Below, piece by piece: positions 48,294 through 57,057 of a DNA stretch of 64,000 bases. This DNA comes from JACDQM01 sp044373315 (lineage in GTDB: Bacteria > Pseudomonadota > Gammaproteobacteria > Burkholderiales > Burkholderiaceae_C). The stretch covers positions 1 to 64,000 of the forward strand of contig NZ_JBILQK010000006.1 of NCBI RefSeq assembly GCF_044373315.1, given 5' to 3'. The notes below the pieces were generated by a model. That model saw only the letters and a list, made by a program, of their open reading frames with translations, searched no databases and had not been told where the DNA came from. The stretch's first letter is position 1. Each line of letters begins with the position of its first letter. The translations under genes were made by a program, and so were the position numbers.

Positions 48294-48806
48294 TCAGTTC
48301 TTCTCAGCGGCGGCATGCGCCTTGAGCGTGGCCAGCAACTCGTCCAGCCGTTGCTCGCTCATGAAACTGCACATCTGGCGGTCGTTGACCAGCAGCACCG
48401 GCGCATCAGCGCAAGCTCCCAGGCATTCGCTCTTCTGCACAGTGAACAGCCCGTCAGCCGTCGTTCCACCCTGCTCCACGCCCAGCTTGTGGCAAAGGTG
48501 GTCCAGTGCACTCTGTCCATCCCGCAACTGGCAGGGCAGATTGGCACAGACGTTCAGCTTGAACTTGCCCAGCGGACGCTGGTTGTACATGTTGTAGAAG
48601 GTCGTGACCTCATACACCGCGATGGCCGGCATGCGCAGGTAGGCCGCAATCACGTCCTCGGCTTCGCGTGACACATGGCCTTGCTCCTGCTGCACGATCG
48701 TCAGGCAAGCCATCACGGCCGACTGTCGCTGTTCAGCCGGATACTTGGCAACTTCGCGGTCGAAGCGAGCGCGGGTGGCGTCGCTGAGTTGGTATGCGCT
48801 GCTCAT
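48294..48806 (-). CDS. nuoE: NADH-quinone oxidoreductase subunit E
   Basis: A 170-residue thioredoxin-fold protein with the N1a [2Fe-2S] cluster. Ligands are Cys87, Cys92, Cys128 and Cys132 (CANLPC, CLGAC). The start overlaps the nuoD stop by four bases (ATGA), implying translational coupling. Confidence 0.97.
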   Translation of the reverse strand: MSSAYQLSDATRARFDREVAKYPAEQRQSAVMACLTIVQQEQGHVSREAEDVIAAYLRMPAIAVYEVTTFYNMYNQRPLGKFKLNVCANLPCQLRDGQSALDHLCHKLGVEQGGTTADGLFTVQKSECLGACADAPVLLVNDRQMCSFMSEQRLDELLATLKAHAAAEKN

Positions 48807-50056
48807 CGGTCAATCTCGCCGAAAACAATGTCCATCGTGCCAATCACGGCCACCGCGTCGGCAATCATGTGGCCGCGCGACATCTCGTCGAGGGCCGCCA
48901 GATGGGAGAAGCCAGGGGCGCGGATCTTCAGGCGGTAAGGCTTGTTTGCGCCGTCGCTGACCATGTAGATGCCGAACTCGCCCTTGGGGTGCTCGACGGC
49001 TGCATAAGCCTCACCCTCTGGGACCCGGAAGCCTTCGGTGAAGAGCTTGAAGTGGTGGATCAGCTCTTCCATGTTTGACTTCATGCCCACACGCGAAGGC
49101 GGCGCCACCTTGTGGTTGTCGGTGATCACGGGGCCGGGGTTCTTGCGCAGCCAATCGACGCATTGCTGGATGATGCGATTGGACTGGCGCATTTCTTCGA
49201 TCCGCACCACATAGCGGTCATAGGTATCCCCGTTCGTGCCGACGGGGATGTCGAAGTCCATCTGGCTGTAGACCTCATAGGGCTGGGTCTTGCGCAGGTC
49301 CCAGGGGATGCCGGTCGAGCGCAGCATGGCGCCCGTTAAGCCCAGATTCAGCGCTCGCTCCTGGGTCACGACACCAATGCCTACCGTGCGCTGCTTCCAG
49401 ATACGGTTGTCAGTCAGCAGGGTTTCGTAGTCGTCAACGTTGGCGGGGAAACGCTTGCAGAAATCTTCGATGAAGTCCAGCAAGGTGCCCTGGCGGTTTT
49501 CGTTCAGGCGGGCAATCGCCTTGGCGTTCTTGATCTTGCTGACCTTGTACTGCGGCATGCTGTCCGGCAGGTCGCGATAGACGCCGCCGGGACGGAAATA
49601 GGCCGCATGCATGCGCGCGCCGGACACGGCCTCATACATGTCAAACAGATCCTCGCGCTCCCGGAAGGCGTAGATCAAGATGTTCATCGCACCGCAGTCG
49701 ATGCCATGCGCGCCGAGCCACAACAGGTGGTTCAGCAATCGCGTGATCTCGGAGAACATCACGCGGATGTACTGCGCCCGCACAGGCACTTCGAGACCCA
49801 GAATCTTCTCGATCGCCAGGCAGTAGGCGTGCTCGTTGGACATCATCGACACGTAGTCGAGGCGGTCCATGTACGGCAGTGACTGGATGTAGGTCTTGCT
49901 CTCGGCCAGTTTCTCGGTGGCGCGGTGCAGAAGGCCAATGTGAGGGTCGGCGCGCTGGATGACTTCGCCATCGAGTTCAAGCACCAGGCGGAGCACACCG
50001 TGTGCTGCCGGGTGCTGAGGGCCAAAGTTCAGCGTGTAGTTCTTGATATCTGCCAT
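48803..50056 (-). CDS. nuoD: NADH-quinone oxidoreductase subunit D
   Basis: A 417-residue hydrogenase-like subunit that forms part of the quinone site. NFGPQHPAAHGVLRLVLELDGE near residue 11 is the family start, and DVDP-like positions are replaced by non-cysteine residues as expected for complex I. Separate from nuoC (not fused). It begins 87 bases after the nuoC stop, the largest gap in the operon. Confidence 0.98.
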   Translation of the reverse strand: MADIKNYTLNFGPQHPAAHGVLRLVLELDGEVIQRADPHIGLLHRATEKLAESKTYIQSLPYMDRLDYVSMMSNEHAYCLAIEKILGLEVPVRAQYIRVMFSEITRLLNHLLWLGAHGIDCGAMNILIYAFREREDLFDMYEAVSGARMHAAYFRPGGVYRDLPDSMPQYKVSKIKNAKAIARLNENRQGTLLDFIEDFCKRFPANVDDYETLLTDNRIWKQRTVGIGVVTQERALNLGLTGAMLRSTGIPWDLRKTQPYEVYSQMDFDIPVGTNGDTYDRYVVRIEEMRQSNRIIQQCVDWLRKNPGPVITDNHKVAPPSRVGMKSNMEELIHHFKLFTEGFRVPEGEAYAAVEHPKGEFGIYMVSDGANKPYRLKIRAPGFSHLAALDEMSRGHMIADAVAVIGTMDIVFGEIDR

Positions 50057-50143
50057 GGATCAGGACTCCCGCTGGGCCGTCCCGAGGGAGGCTTGCGCCC
50101 CGACGGGGGGCAGCGAACGAAGTTGAGCGTGGAGGTCAATCAT
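50057..50143 (-). repeat. nuoC-nuoD spacer, GC-rich repeat-like element
   Basis: No gene. Read leftward it contains CTCAACTTCGTTCGCTGCCC, then CCCGTCGGGGCGCAAGCC and CCCTCGGGACGGCCCAGCGG. The CCCGTCGGGGC, CCTCGGGACGGC blocks look like the GC-rich intergenic repeats seen in Burkholderiales genomes, similar in style to the gcvH-gcvP spacer. Repeat status is inferred. Confidence 0.45.
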
Positions 50144-50737
50144 TTACAGACCGCCGTAGTTGTCTTCACGGATCACACGCGGCGTGATCTCACGCGGCTC
50201 GATGCTCACCGGTTGATAGATCACGCGCTTGGCGATGGCGTCGTAACGCATTTCCACATGCCCGGAGGTGGGGAAATCCTTGCGCATCGGATGACCGATG
50301 AAGCCGTAGTCCGTCAGGATGCGGCGCAGGTCTTCGTGGCCGACAAAGATGATGCCGAACAGGTCAAATGCCTCGCGCTCAAACCAGTTGGCGGCATTCC
50401 AGATCGGGTTGACCGATTCGATCTGCGGGAAATCGTCGTCAGCGCAAAACACTTTCAGACGGACGCGCCAGTTCTTGCTGACCGACAGCAAATGGACCAC
50501 GACAGCAAAGCGCTGCCCTTCGTAGCCGCCATTGCCATACTCGCTGAAGTCCAGGCCACACAGGTCGATGAGTTGCTCGAACTGCAGGTCGGCATGGTCA
50601 CGCAGAAGCTGCGCGACTTGTGCATAGTCCTGCGGGGTGACTTCGATCGTGATCTCGCCGAACTCTCGCTTGAGGCGCTGGATCTTGCCGCCGAGGGCCG
50701 CTTCCAGTGCTGCTTGCAGGGTATCAAGTTTGCTCAT
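50144..50737 (-). CDS. nuoC: NADH-quinone oxidoreductase subunit C
   Basis: A 197-residue subunit of the connecting arm. NWFEREAFDLFGIIFVGHEDLRRILTDYGFIGHPMRKDFP (residues about 117-156) is the family signature. Starts 14 bases after nuoB. Confidence 0.98.
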   Translation of the reverse strand: MSKLDTLQAALEAALGGKIQRLKREFGEITIEVTPQDYAQVAQLLRDHADLQFEQLIDLCGLDFSEYGNGGYEGQRFAVVVHLLSVSKNWRVRLKVFCADDDFPQIESVNPIWNAANWFEREAFDLFGIIFVGHEDLRRILTDYGFIGHPMRKDFPTSGHVEMRYDAIAKRVIYQPVSIEPREITPRVIREDNYGGL

Positions 50738-50751
50738 GGATGCAGGACCTC

Positions 50752-51228
50752 TCAGCGTGCGATCGTGTTTTCACGTCGGATCTTGGCCTGCAGCTGCAGG
50801 ATGCCGTACAGCAGAGCCTCGGCGGTCGGCGGACAACCTGGCACGTAGACATCGACGGGAACGATGCGATCACAGCCGCGCACCACCGAATAGCTGTAGT
50901 GGTAATAGCCGCCGCCATTGGCGCAGGAGCCCATGCTCAAGACCCAACGCGGTTCGGCCATCTGGTCATACACCTTGCGCAGTGCCGGCGCCATCTTGTT
51001 GCACAAGGTGCCGGCCACGATCATCAAGTCAGACTGACGCGGACTTGGGCGAAACAGCATGCCGAATCGGTCGATGTCGTAGCGCGCCGCACCGGCATGC
51101 ATCATCTCCACCGCGCAACATGCCAGGCCGAACGTCATCGGCCACAAGGATCCGGTCTTCGACCAGTTGATCAGCTTGTCCACCGAGGTGGTGACGAAGC
51201 CTTCTTTCAAAACGCCTTCGATGCCCAT
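50752..51228 (-). CDS. nuoB: NADH-quinone oxidoreductase subunit B
   Basis: A 158-residue subunit with the terminal N2 [4Fe-4S] cluster. Ligands are the adjacent Cys37-Cys38 (LACCAVEMMH), Cys102 (GSCANGGG) and Cys132 (PGCPPTAEAL). Electrons pass from N2 to quinone. Starts 24 bases after nuoA. Confidence 0.98.
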   Translation of the reverse strand: MGIEGVLKEGFVTTSVDKLINWSKTGSLWPMTFGLACCAVEMMHAGAARYDIDRFGMLFRPSPRQSDLMIVAGTLCNKMAPALRKVYDQMAEPRWVLSMGSCANGGGYYHYSYSVVRGCDRIVPVDVYVPGCPPTAEALLYGILQLQAKIRRENTIAR

Positions 51229-51252
51229 GGGGTGTACCTTCGGGTCAGCTCG

Positions 51253-51612
51253 TTATTCCCAGTCCAGGGCGCCTTTTTTCCACTCGTAGACAAAGCCCAC
51301 GACCAGAATGCCCAGGAAAATCATCATCGCCCAGAAGCCGGTCGGCCCAATTTCCCGCAAGGCTACAGCCCAAGGGAACAGGAAGGCGATTTCCAGATCA
51401 AACAAAATGAAGAGAATGGCGACGAGGTAATAGCGCACGTCGAATTTCATGCGCGCATCCTCAAACGCCTCAAAGCCGCACTCGTAGGGTGAGTTCTTGG
51501 CTTGGTCGGGACGATTCGGGCCGAGGAGGTAGCCCAGAACCTGCGGCGCGATTCCGACGCCGGCACCGACCAGTATGAAGAGAATGACGGGCAGGTATTG
51601 TTCGAGATTCAT
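51253..51612 (-). CDS. nuoA: NADH-quinone oxidoreductase subunit A
   Basis: A 119-residue three-span subunit. NSPYECGFEAFEDARMKFDVRYYLVAILFILFDLEIAFLFPWA (residues about 40-82) is the diagnostic loop and helix, with Cys46 on the switching loop. ATG 51612 gives the standard MNLEQYLPV start; no strong ribosome-binding site. First gene of the 14-gene complex I operon nuoA-N. Confidence 0.97.
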   Translation of the reverse strand: MNLEQYLPVILFILVGAGVGIAPQVLGYLLGPNRPDQAKNSPYECGFEAFEDARMKFDVRYYLVAILFILFDLEIAFLFPWAVALREIGPTGFWAMMIFLGILVVGFVYEWKKGALDWE

Positions 51613-51621
51613 GATCGCCGC

Positions 51622-51650
51622 TCTATATGCAGTGTCCGGCACGAGGCCAA
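51622..51650 (-). promoter_or_regulatory. Candidate nuo promoter
   Basis: Read leftward: TTGGCC (51650-51645), 17 bases, TATAGA (51627-51622). Spacing is ideal, but the -10 ends only 9 bases before the nuoA ATG, so the mRNA would be nearly leaderless. That makes the call uncertain. Confidence 0.3.
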
Positions 51651-51671
51651 ACTGGAATCCACAAAAAGCAA

Positions 51672-51715
51672 CGGGCGCGCCGCCAGCGAATCACTCCGCT
51701 TACGGACCGCGCCCG
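51672..51715 (-). terminator. Terminator-like stem between tRNA-Leu and nuoA
   Basis: Read leftward, CGGGCGCG (51715-51708) pairs with CGCGCCCG (51679-51672), with an inner AGCG/CGCT helix, and TTGCTTTTTG follows. It would end the secG/tRNA-Leu transcript before nuoA. Confidence 0.55.
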
Positions 51716-51819
51716 CCTTGTGCCCAGTAGCGGCACAGCCGCCACGACAGGGCGCTTCGACTGACATACTGCCGATCTCCACCTGCAGATACCGGCGAAA
51801 CTGCCAGTCGATAAATACT

Positions 51820-51904
51820 TGGTGCCGACGGCGAGACTCGAACTCGCACAGCTTTCGCCACTACCCCCTCAAGATAGCGTGTCTACCAATTTCACCACGT
51901 CGGC
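51820..51904 (-). tRNA. tRNA-Leu (GAG)
   Basis: An 85-base leucine tRNA. Acceptor stem GCCGACG/CGTCGGC, D-arm TGGTGAAATTGGTAGACACG, anticodon loop TTGAGGG giving anticodon GAG (reads CUC/CUU), long variable arm typical of Leu, T arm GCGAGTTCGAGTCTCGC, and encoded CCA at the 3' end. It lies between secG and nuoA, the usual place in Burkholderiales. Confidence 0.95.
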
Positions 51905-52041
51905 ATTGTTTGTTGCCGTCTGATTGCGTGAGGATTGCTGCTCAGACAGCCTCGAATTCTATACCGAAAAAACCCTGACCCAAGGCGATTTTCCCGTGAA
52001 AACTTTGTTTCGCCCCGGGTCCTGGGCACCTTCAGCCACGA

Positions 52042-52416
52042 TCAGTTCGAGGCGGCGGGCGCAGCCGGCTGGGCCGCGACAGGCGCGGTCGCACCGGGGA
52101 TCGCAGCAGCGCCAGACGCAGGCACGGAGACCGGCGCAGCTCGATCAAGGATGCTTTCCGCCTGTGGCGCGGTTGCGCGCGTGTTGGAAATATAAGCCAG
52201 CGCCAAGGTGCACACGAAGAACACCGTGGCACATACCGCCGTACTGCGCGACAGGAAGTTGGCGCTGCCGGTGGCGCCGAACAGGCTGCCAGACGCGCCG
52301 CTGCCGAAGGAAGCGCCCATATCAGCGCCCTTGCCGTGCTGCACCAGCACCAGAACGATCATCGTCAAGGCGCTCAAAAGCTGCAGGGCCAGCACCAGGT
52401 TCAGCAAGACTTGCAT
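52042..52416 (-). CDS. secG: Preprotein translocase subunit SecG
   Basis: A 124-residue small SecYEG subunit with two spans (residues about 4-22 and 58-78). QHGKGADMGASFGSGASGSLFGATGSANFLSR between them is the conserved family loop. The Ala/Pro-rich tail (last 40 residues) is typical of betaproteobacterial SecG. Helps protein export through the inner membrane. Follows tpiA by 51 bases. Confidence 0.95.
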   Translation of the reverse strand: MQVLLNLVLALQLLSALTMIVLVLVQHGKGADMGASFGSGASGSLFGATGSANFLSRSTAVCATVFFVCTLALAYISNTRATAPQAESILDRAAPVSVPASGAAAIPGATAPVAAQPAAPAASN

Positions 52417-52467
52417 TTCTAGTTCTCCAGAAAACTCTTTGGGGGGCTCTTGCCCCCGGATTCAAAC

Positions 52468-53208
52468 TTAGCCGGCTGCCCGGCAGATGGCCGAAAAATC
52501 AGCCGCTTTCAATGCTGCGCCACCAATCAACCCGCCATCGATGTCCGGCTGGGCGAACAACTCCGCGGCATTGTCAGGCTTGACGCTGCCGCCATAGAGC
52601 AGCCGCATCGAGCCCGCTTTCTGGGTTGCCGCCGACAGCAAGTTGCGCAGCACGGCGTGAACCGCTTGGGCTTGTGCAGGTGAGGCCGTCAGGCCCGTCC
52701 CAATCGCCCAGACCGGCTCGTAGGCCACGACAATCTCGCCGATGCAATGGGTCAATGTGTGGATCACGGCAGACAGCTGGCGTTTGACGACCAGCTCAGT
52801 CTGCCCTGCCTCACGCTCAGCCAAGGTTTCGCCGACACAGACAATCGGCGTTACACCATGTGCCAGTGCAGCCTTGGCTTTGTCTGCCACCAACTGATCG
52901 CTCTCGGCATGATAAGCGCGTCGCTCGGAGTGCCCGACGATGACATAGCGGCAGCCCACATCCGCCAGCATGACGGACGACACCTCGCCGGTGTAGGCGC
53001 CTTGCTCACGCGCCGAACAGTCCTGCGCACCAAAACTCACTTGCGATCCGGTCAGTGCAAGCGCTGTCTCGGTGATGTAGGGGAATGGCACGCAGACCGC
53101 CACCTCAGCACTCCACGGGCCGGCCTCTTTCAGGCCGCTCAGCAGCAGGGCATTGGCAGCACGGCTGCCATGCATCTTCCAGTTACCTACGACCAATTTC
53201 CTGCGCAT
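52468..53208 (-). CDS. tpiA: Triosephosphate isomerase
   Basis: A 246-residue glycolytic enzyme interconverting dihydroxyacetone phosphate and glyceraldehyde 3-phosphate. Catalytic residues Lys11 (NWKMHG), His93 (GHSERR) and Glu164 (AYEPVWAIGTG) are present, and the phosphate loop GGSVKPDNAAEL lies near the end. ATG 53208 has GGAG nine bases upstream; a GTG at 53223 is in frame but less likely. Confidence 0.98.
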   Translation of the reverse strand: MRRKLVVGNWKMHGSRAANALLLSGLKEAGPWSAEVAVCVPFPYITETALALTGSQVSFGAQDCSAREQGAYTGEVSSVMLADVGCRYVIVGHSERRAYHAESDQLVADKAKAALAHGVTPIVCVGETLAEREAGQTELVVKRQLSAVIHTLTHCIGEIVVAYEPVWAIGTGLTASPAQAQAVHAVLRNLLSAATQKAGSMRLLYGGSVKPDNAAELFAQPDIDGGLIGGAALKAADFSAICRAAG

Positions 53209-53225
53209 TGCTCTTGTCTCCACGC

Positions 53226-54221
53226 TCAGTTCTTTACCCAGCTCAGCACAATTTTTCCAATGTGCTCGCCAGACTCCATCAGTGCATGCGCTTCGGCGGT
53301 GCGATCGGCCAGCAACTCGCGAAAGATGACCGGTCGAATGTCGCGAGACTCAAGCAAAGGCCACACCTTTTCACGCAAAGCCTGCGCAATGCCAGCCTTG
53401 AACGCCACCGACCGCGGACGCAGTGTCGAACCACTGATCGTCAGGCGACGCCGCAGCAGTTGCCCGGCATCGAAGCCGGCCTGGCTGCCGCCCTGCACTG
53501 CGATAACTACGCAGCGCCCGTCATCTGCGAGGCACTCGATGTTGCGCGCCACGTAGCCACCCGCCACCATGTCGAGAATCACGTCGACGCCGCGGCCGTT
53601 GGTGGCTTGCTTGCATTCAGCGACGAAGTCCTGCTCGCGATAGTTGATCGCCACATCCGCACCCAGCCTCAAACAGGCTGCAGCCTTTTCGGCGCTACCC
53701 ACCGTCACCAGGACGCGAGCGCCGAAAGCTTTGGCCAACTGAATCGCCGTGACCCCGATACCGCTGCTACCGCCGTGGATCAGGATGTTCTCGCCAGCAC
53801 ACAGGTGCGCGCGCTCAAACACATTGCTCCACACGGTGAAGTAGGTTTCAGGCAGGCTTGCTGCTTCGACCATGCTCCACCCCGCCGGCACGGGCAGACA
53901 CTGCGCAACAGGTGCAGTGCAAAGCTCTGCGTAACCGCCGCCAGCCACCAAAGCGCACACCTTGTCGCCAAGCTGGAACCCAGCCGCAGCAAGCGAAGCA
54001 TCGTCGCCGGCCACGATCCGCCCGGCCACTTCGAGGCCAGGCAGATCGCTTGCGCCGGCGGGAGGCGGGTAAGCCCCCTTGCGTTGAAGCACGTCAGGGC
54101 GATTGATGCCAAAAGCCTCAACCGCGATCAGGCACTCCCCGACGCCGGCTTGCGGGTCTGGGCGCTCAATTAGCTGCAGTACTTCAGGCGCACCGGGGCG
54201 CGTGATGGCAATCGCCTTCAT
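53226..54221 (-). CDS. NAD(P)H-quinone oxidoreductase (PIG3/QOR-like MDR)
   Basis: A 331-residue medium-chain dehydrogenase without the catalytic zinc ligands. The nucleotide motif is HGGSSGIGVTAIQLAKAFGARV near residue 149 (GSSGIG). INRPDVLQRKGAYPPPAGASDLPGLEVAG near residue 38 is the family start region, matching the TP53I3/PIG3 type of quinone oxidoreductase. It reduces quinones with NADPH. It lies between tpiA and pnp, a frequent order in Burkholderiales. Nine bases separate it from the pnp stop. Confidence 0.92.
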   Translation of the reverse strand: MKAIAITRPGAPEVLQLIERPDPQAGVGECLIAVEAFGINRPDVLQRKGAYPPPAGASDLPGLEVAGRIVAGDDASLAAAGFQLGDKVCALVAGGGYAELCTAPVAQCLPVPAGWSMVEAASLPETYFTVWSNVFERAHLCAGENILIHGGSSGIGVTAIQLAKAFGARVLVTVGSAEKAAACLRLGADVAINYREQDFVAECKQATNGRGVDVILDMVAGGYVARNIECLADDGRCVVIAVQGGSQAGFDAGQLLRRRLTISGSTLRPRSVAFKAGIAQALREKVWPLLESRDIRPVIFRELLADRTAEAHALMESGEHIGKIVLSWVKN

Positions 54222-54230
54222 CGAAAGGCC

Positions 54231-56375
54231 TTACTCGGCAGCGCCCTCTTGTGCTGCCGGAGCAGCAGGCGTCGGCGCAGCATCACGGTCGATCAGTGCC
54301 TTCATCGACAGCTTGATGCGGCCCTTCTCATCGGTCTCCAGCACCTTGACCTTGACGATCTGGCCTTCGGTCAGGAAATCAGTGACCTTCTCGACACGCT
54401 GGTGAGCGATCTGGCTGATGTGCAGCAAACCATCCTTGCCGGGCAGCAGGTTGACCAGGGCACCGAAGTCCAGGATCTTGGTGATCGGGCCTTCGTAGAC
54501 CTTGCCGATCTCCACTTCCGCGGTGATCTCCTGAATGCGCTTCTTCGCGTACTCAGCCTTCTCGCCATCGGTCGAAGCGATCGTGATGGTGCCGTCTTCG
54601 CCGATGTCGATGGTGGTGCCGGTTTCTTCGGTCAGCGCACGGATGGTGGCGCCGCCCTTGCCGATCACGTCGCGGATCTTCTCCGGGTTGATCTTCATCG
54701 TGTACAGGCGCGGCGCGAACTGCGACACCTCGGTGTTGGCCGTGCCCATGGCCTCGACCATCTTGCCGAGAATGTGCATGCGGGCTTCCTTGGCCTGAGC
54801 CAGCGCCACCTGCATGATTTCCTTGGTGATGCCCTGGATCTTGATGTCCATCTGCAGGGCGGTCACGCCAGCCGTCGTGCCGGCCACCTTGAAGTCCATG
54901 TCGCCCAGGTGATCTTCGTCACCCAGGATGTCCGTCAGCACGGCGAAGCGGTTGCCGTCCTTGATCAGGCCCATGGCGATGCCGGCCACGTGGGCCTTCA
55001 TCGGCACGCCGGCGTCCATCAGCGCGAGGCAGCCGCCGCAGACCGAAGCCATCGACGAGGAGCCATTGGACTCGGTGATTTCCGAGACCACGCGCAGCGA
55101 GTACGGGAAGTCTTCCTTGCTCGGCAGCGCGGCAACCAGCGCACGCTTGGCCAGGCGGCCGTGGCCGATTTCGCGACGCTTCGGGCTGCCGACACGACCC
55201 GTCTCGCCAGTAGCGAAGGGAGGCATGTTGTAGTGCAGCATGAAACGGTCTTCGAACTCGCCGGCCAGCGCATCGATGCGCTGAGCGTCGCGGTCCGTGC
55301 CCAGGGTCGCAACGACCAGCGCCTGGGTTTCGCCACGGGTGAACAGCGCGGAGCCGTGGGTGCGCGGCAGCACGCCGTTGCGGATTTCGATGGGGCGCAC
55401 GGTGCGAGTGTCGCGGCCGTCGATGCGCGGCTCACCGGCCAGGATCTGGCTGCGCACGATGCGAGCCTCGATCTCGAACAGCAGACCATCGACCTCGACG
55501 CCGTCGAACTCCGCACCCTCAGCCTTCAGTGTTTCCTTGACCTTGGCATAAGCCTCGCGGCACGCTTGCGTGCGAGCCTGCTTCGAGCGGATCTGGTAGG
55601 CCGCGCGCAATGCGCCTTCGGCCAGCTCAGTGACCTTGGCGATGAAGGGCTCATTCTTGGCCGGAGCTTTCCAGTCCCACACCGGCTTGCCGGCGTCACG
55701 CACCAGCTCATGGATGGCGTTGATGGCGATGTTGCCCTGCTCATGGCCGAACACCACGGCGCCCAGCATCAACTCTTCGCTCAGCTGGTCGGCCTCGGAC
55801 TCGACCATCAGCACGGCGGACTCGGTGCCGGCAACGACCAGATCCATCTTCGAGTTGAGCAGCTCGGTCTTGCCCGGGTTCAGCACGTACTCGCCGTTGA
55901 CGTAGCCCACGCGCGCAGCGCCGATCGGGCCATTGAACGGGATGCCGGAGATGGACAAGGCAGCCGAGGTACCAATCATCGCAGCGATGTCAGCCTGAAC
56001 TTCCGGGTTCAGCGACAGCACATGGATGACCACCTGCACTTCGTTGAAGAAGCCCTCGGGGAACAGCGGGCGAATCGGGCGGTCGATCAGGCGGCTGGTC
56101 AGTGTCTCCAGTTCGCTGGGGCGACCTTCGCGCTTGAAGAAACTGCCAGGGATCTTGCCGGCGGCGTAGGTCTTTTCGAGGTAATCAACAGTCAGTGGGA
56201 AAAAGTCCTGACCAGGCTTGGCCTCGCTCTTTGCCACAACAGTCGCCAGCACCACGGTGCCTTCGATATCGACGATGACGGCACCACTCGACTGGCGAGC
56301 GACTTCACCCGTCTCCAGCGTCACGCTGTGCTGACCCCATTGGAAGGTCTTGGTGACTTTGTTGAACATGCTCAT
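54231..56375 (-). CDS. pnp: Polynucleotide phosphorylase
   Basis: A 714-residue 3'-5' phosphorolytic RNase, trimeric and a degradosome partner. Two RNase PH domains (about residues 1-220 and 305-545) flank an all-helical domain; the KH domain is at 552-612 (GKGG at 572-575) and the S1 domain at about 622-693. The tail (DRDAAPTPAAPAAQEGAAE) is short. ATG 56375 has AGAGGA upstream; an ATG two codons later is less well placed. It sits downstream of rpsO as in many bacteria, with a stem-loop in the leader. Confidence 0.97.
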   Translation of the reverse strand: MSMFNKVTKTFQWGQHSVTLETGEVARQSSGAVIVDIEGTVVLATVVAKSEAKPGQDFFPLTVDYLEKTYAAGKIPGSFFKREGRPSELETLTSRLIDRPIRPLFPEGFFNEVQVVIHVLSLNPEVQADIAAMIGTSAALSISGIPFNGPIGAARVGYVNGEYVLNPGKTELLNSKMDLVVAGTESAVLMVESEADQLSEELMLGAVVFGHEQGNIAINAIHELVRDAGKPVWDWKAPAKNEPFIAKVTELAEGALRAAYQIRSKQARTQACREAYAKVKETLKAEGAEFDGVEVDGLLFEIEARIVRSQILAGEPRIDGRDTRTVRPIEIRNGVLPRTHGSALFTRGETQALVVATLGTDRDAQRIDALAGEFEDRFMLHYNMPPFATGETGRVGSPKRREIGHGRLAKRALVAALPSKEDFPYSLRVVSEITESNGSSSMASVCGGCLALMDAGVPMKAHVAGIAMGLIKDGNRFAVLTDILGDEDHLGDMDFKVAGTTAGVTALQMDIKIQGITKEIMQVALAQAKEARMHILGKMVEAMGTANTEVSQFAPRLYTMKINPEKIRDVIGKGGATIRALTEETGTTIDIGEDGTITIASTDGEKAEYAKKRIQEITAEVEIGKVYEGPITKILDFGALVNLLPGKDGLLHISQIAHQRVEKVTDFLTEGQIVKVKVLETDEKGRIKLSMKALIDRDAAPTPAAPAAQEGAAE

Positions 56376-56450
56376 GTTCTTTCCTCTCTTCGTTACGGCC
56401 GCTTGCGGTGCGGCGCATGACCGGGAGTGGGACTGGGTTTGGCGGTTTGC

Positions 56451-56488
56451 CATTCCAGCAAGACTCAGCGATGAACCTTGCTGGAATG
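56451..56488 (-). promoter_or_regulatory. Long stem-loop in the pnp leader
   Basis: CATTCCAGCAAG (56451-56462) and CTTGCTGGAATG (56477-56488) are perfect 12-bp arms. Inside, TCA/TGA pair again around GCGA, with a 2x2 AC/AC internal loop. It lies 76 bases before the pnp start. In E. coli a comparable leader duplex is cut by RNase III and mediates PNPase autoregulation; the same is inferred here. Confidence 0.7.
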
Positions 56489-56537
56489 ACATAGCAGCGC
56501 CACGTCAGTTCAACCCCTATCGAATCGTCAAAGCACA

Positions 56538-56573
56538 AAGAGCCTGTGCTGGCTTGCGTCCAGACAGGCTCTT
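56538..56573 (-). terminator. rpsO-pnp intergenic hairpin
   Basis: Read leftward, AAGAGCCTGT (56573-56564) pairs with ACAGGCTCTT (56547-56538), with inner CTGG/CCAG. CTCTTTGTGCTTTG follows, a weak T tract, so it probably attenuates rather than fully stops rpsO transcripts, as the E. coli t1 site does. Confidence 0.7.
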
Positions 56574-56589
56574 CATGCGCATGGGTGCC

Positions 56590-56859
56590 TTACTTACGCA
56601 GGCCCAGCTTCTGGATCAGCGCCGTATAGCGGGCAGCGTCCTTGGACTTCAGGTAAGCCAGCAGGCTCTTGCGGGTGTTGACCATCTTCAGCAGACCGCG
56701 ACGGCCATGGTGGTCCTTGGCGTGGGTCTTGAAGTGGGGGGTCAGCTCGTTGATGCGGGCGGTCAGCAGGGCCACTTGGACTTCCGGGGATCCGGTGTCG
56801 TTGGCGCTGCGAGCGTTAGCCTTGACGATTTCTGCCTTGTTCAGATCGGCGACTGCCAT
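56590..56859 (-). CDS. rpsO: 30S ribosomal protein S15
   Basis: An 89-residue primary rRNA-binding protein of the small subunit. NDTGSPEVQVALLTARINELTPHFKTHAKDHHGRRGLLKMVNTRKSLLAYLKSKD (residues about 20-75) is essentially the family consensus. ATG 56859 is the standard start; the frame is open to 56907. Its leader is about 170 bases from the likely promoter, room for S15 autoregulation. Confidence 0.98.
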   Translation of the reverse strand: MAVADLNKAEIVKANARSANDTGSPEVQVALLTARINELTPHFKTHAKDHHGRRGLLKMVNTRKSLLAYLKSKDAARYTALIQKLGLRK

Positions 56860-57036
56860 GATGCGTTCCTTGATATCGGGAATCCGCTGGGCAGCGCACG
56901 GCAACACGGCCGGCCTGGCTCACAGACGGTTTCCTAGGTTTTAACTTGCGGTCACGGGTGAAACCGACCCATGCCGTGCCTTCTCCTGCGCCTCGTGCAG
57001 CACCGCCAGGGCACTACCGAAACACAGAAGCCGCAG

Positions 57037-57042
57037 ATTATA
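57037..57042 (-). promoter_or_regulatory. Candidate rpsO -10 box
   Basis: Read leftward this is a perfect TATAAT, in the context GGTCTATAATCTG, about 180 bases before rpsO and just past the end of the upstream transporter gene. No convincing -35 was found (TGAACT at 17 bases). Start of transcription would be near 57030. Confidence 0.45.
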
Positions 57043-57057
57043 GACCAAGGCCCGGGA

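Noticed and set aside
54249..56420. Long open frame antisense to pnp
   Set aside because: Shadow frame; pnp on the minus strand has all four domains.
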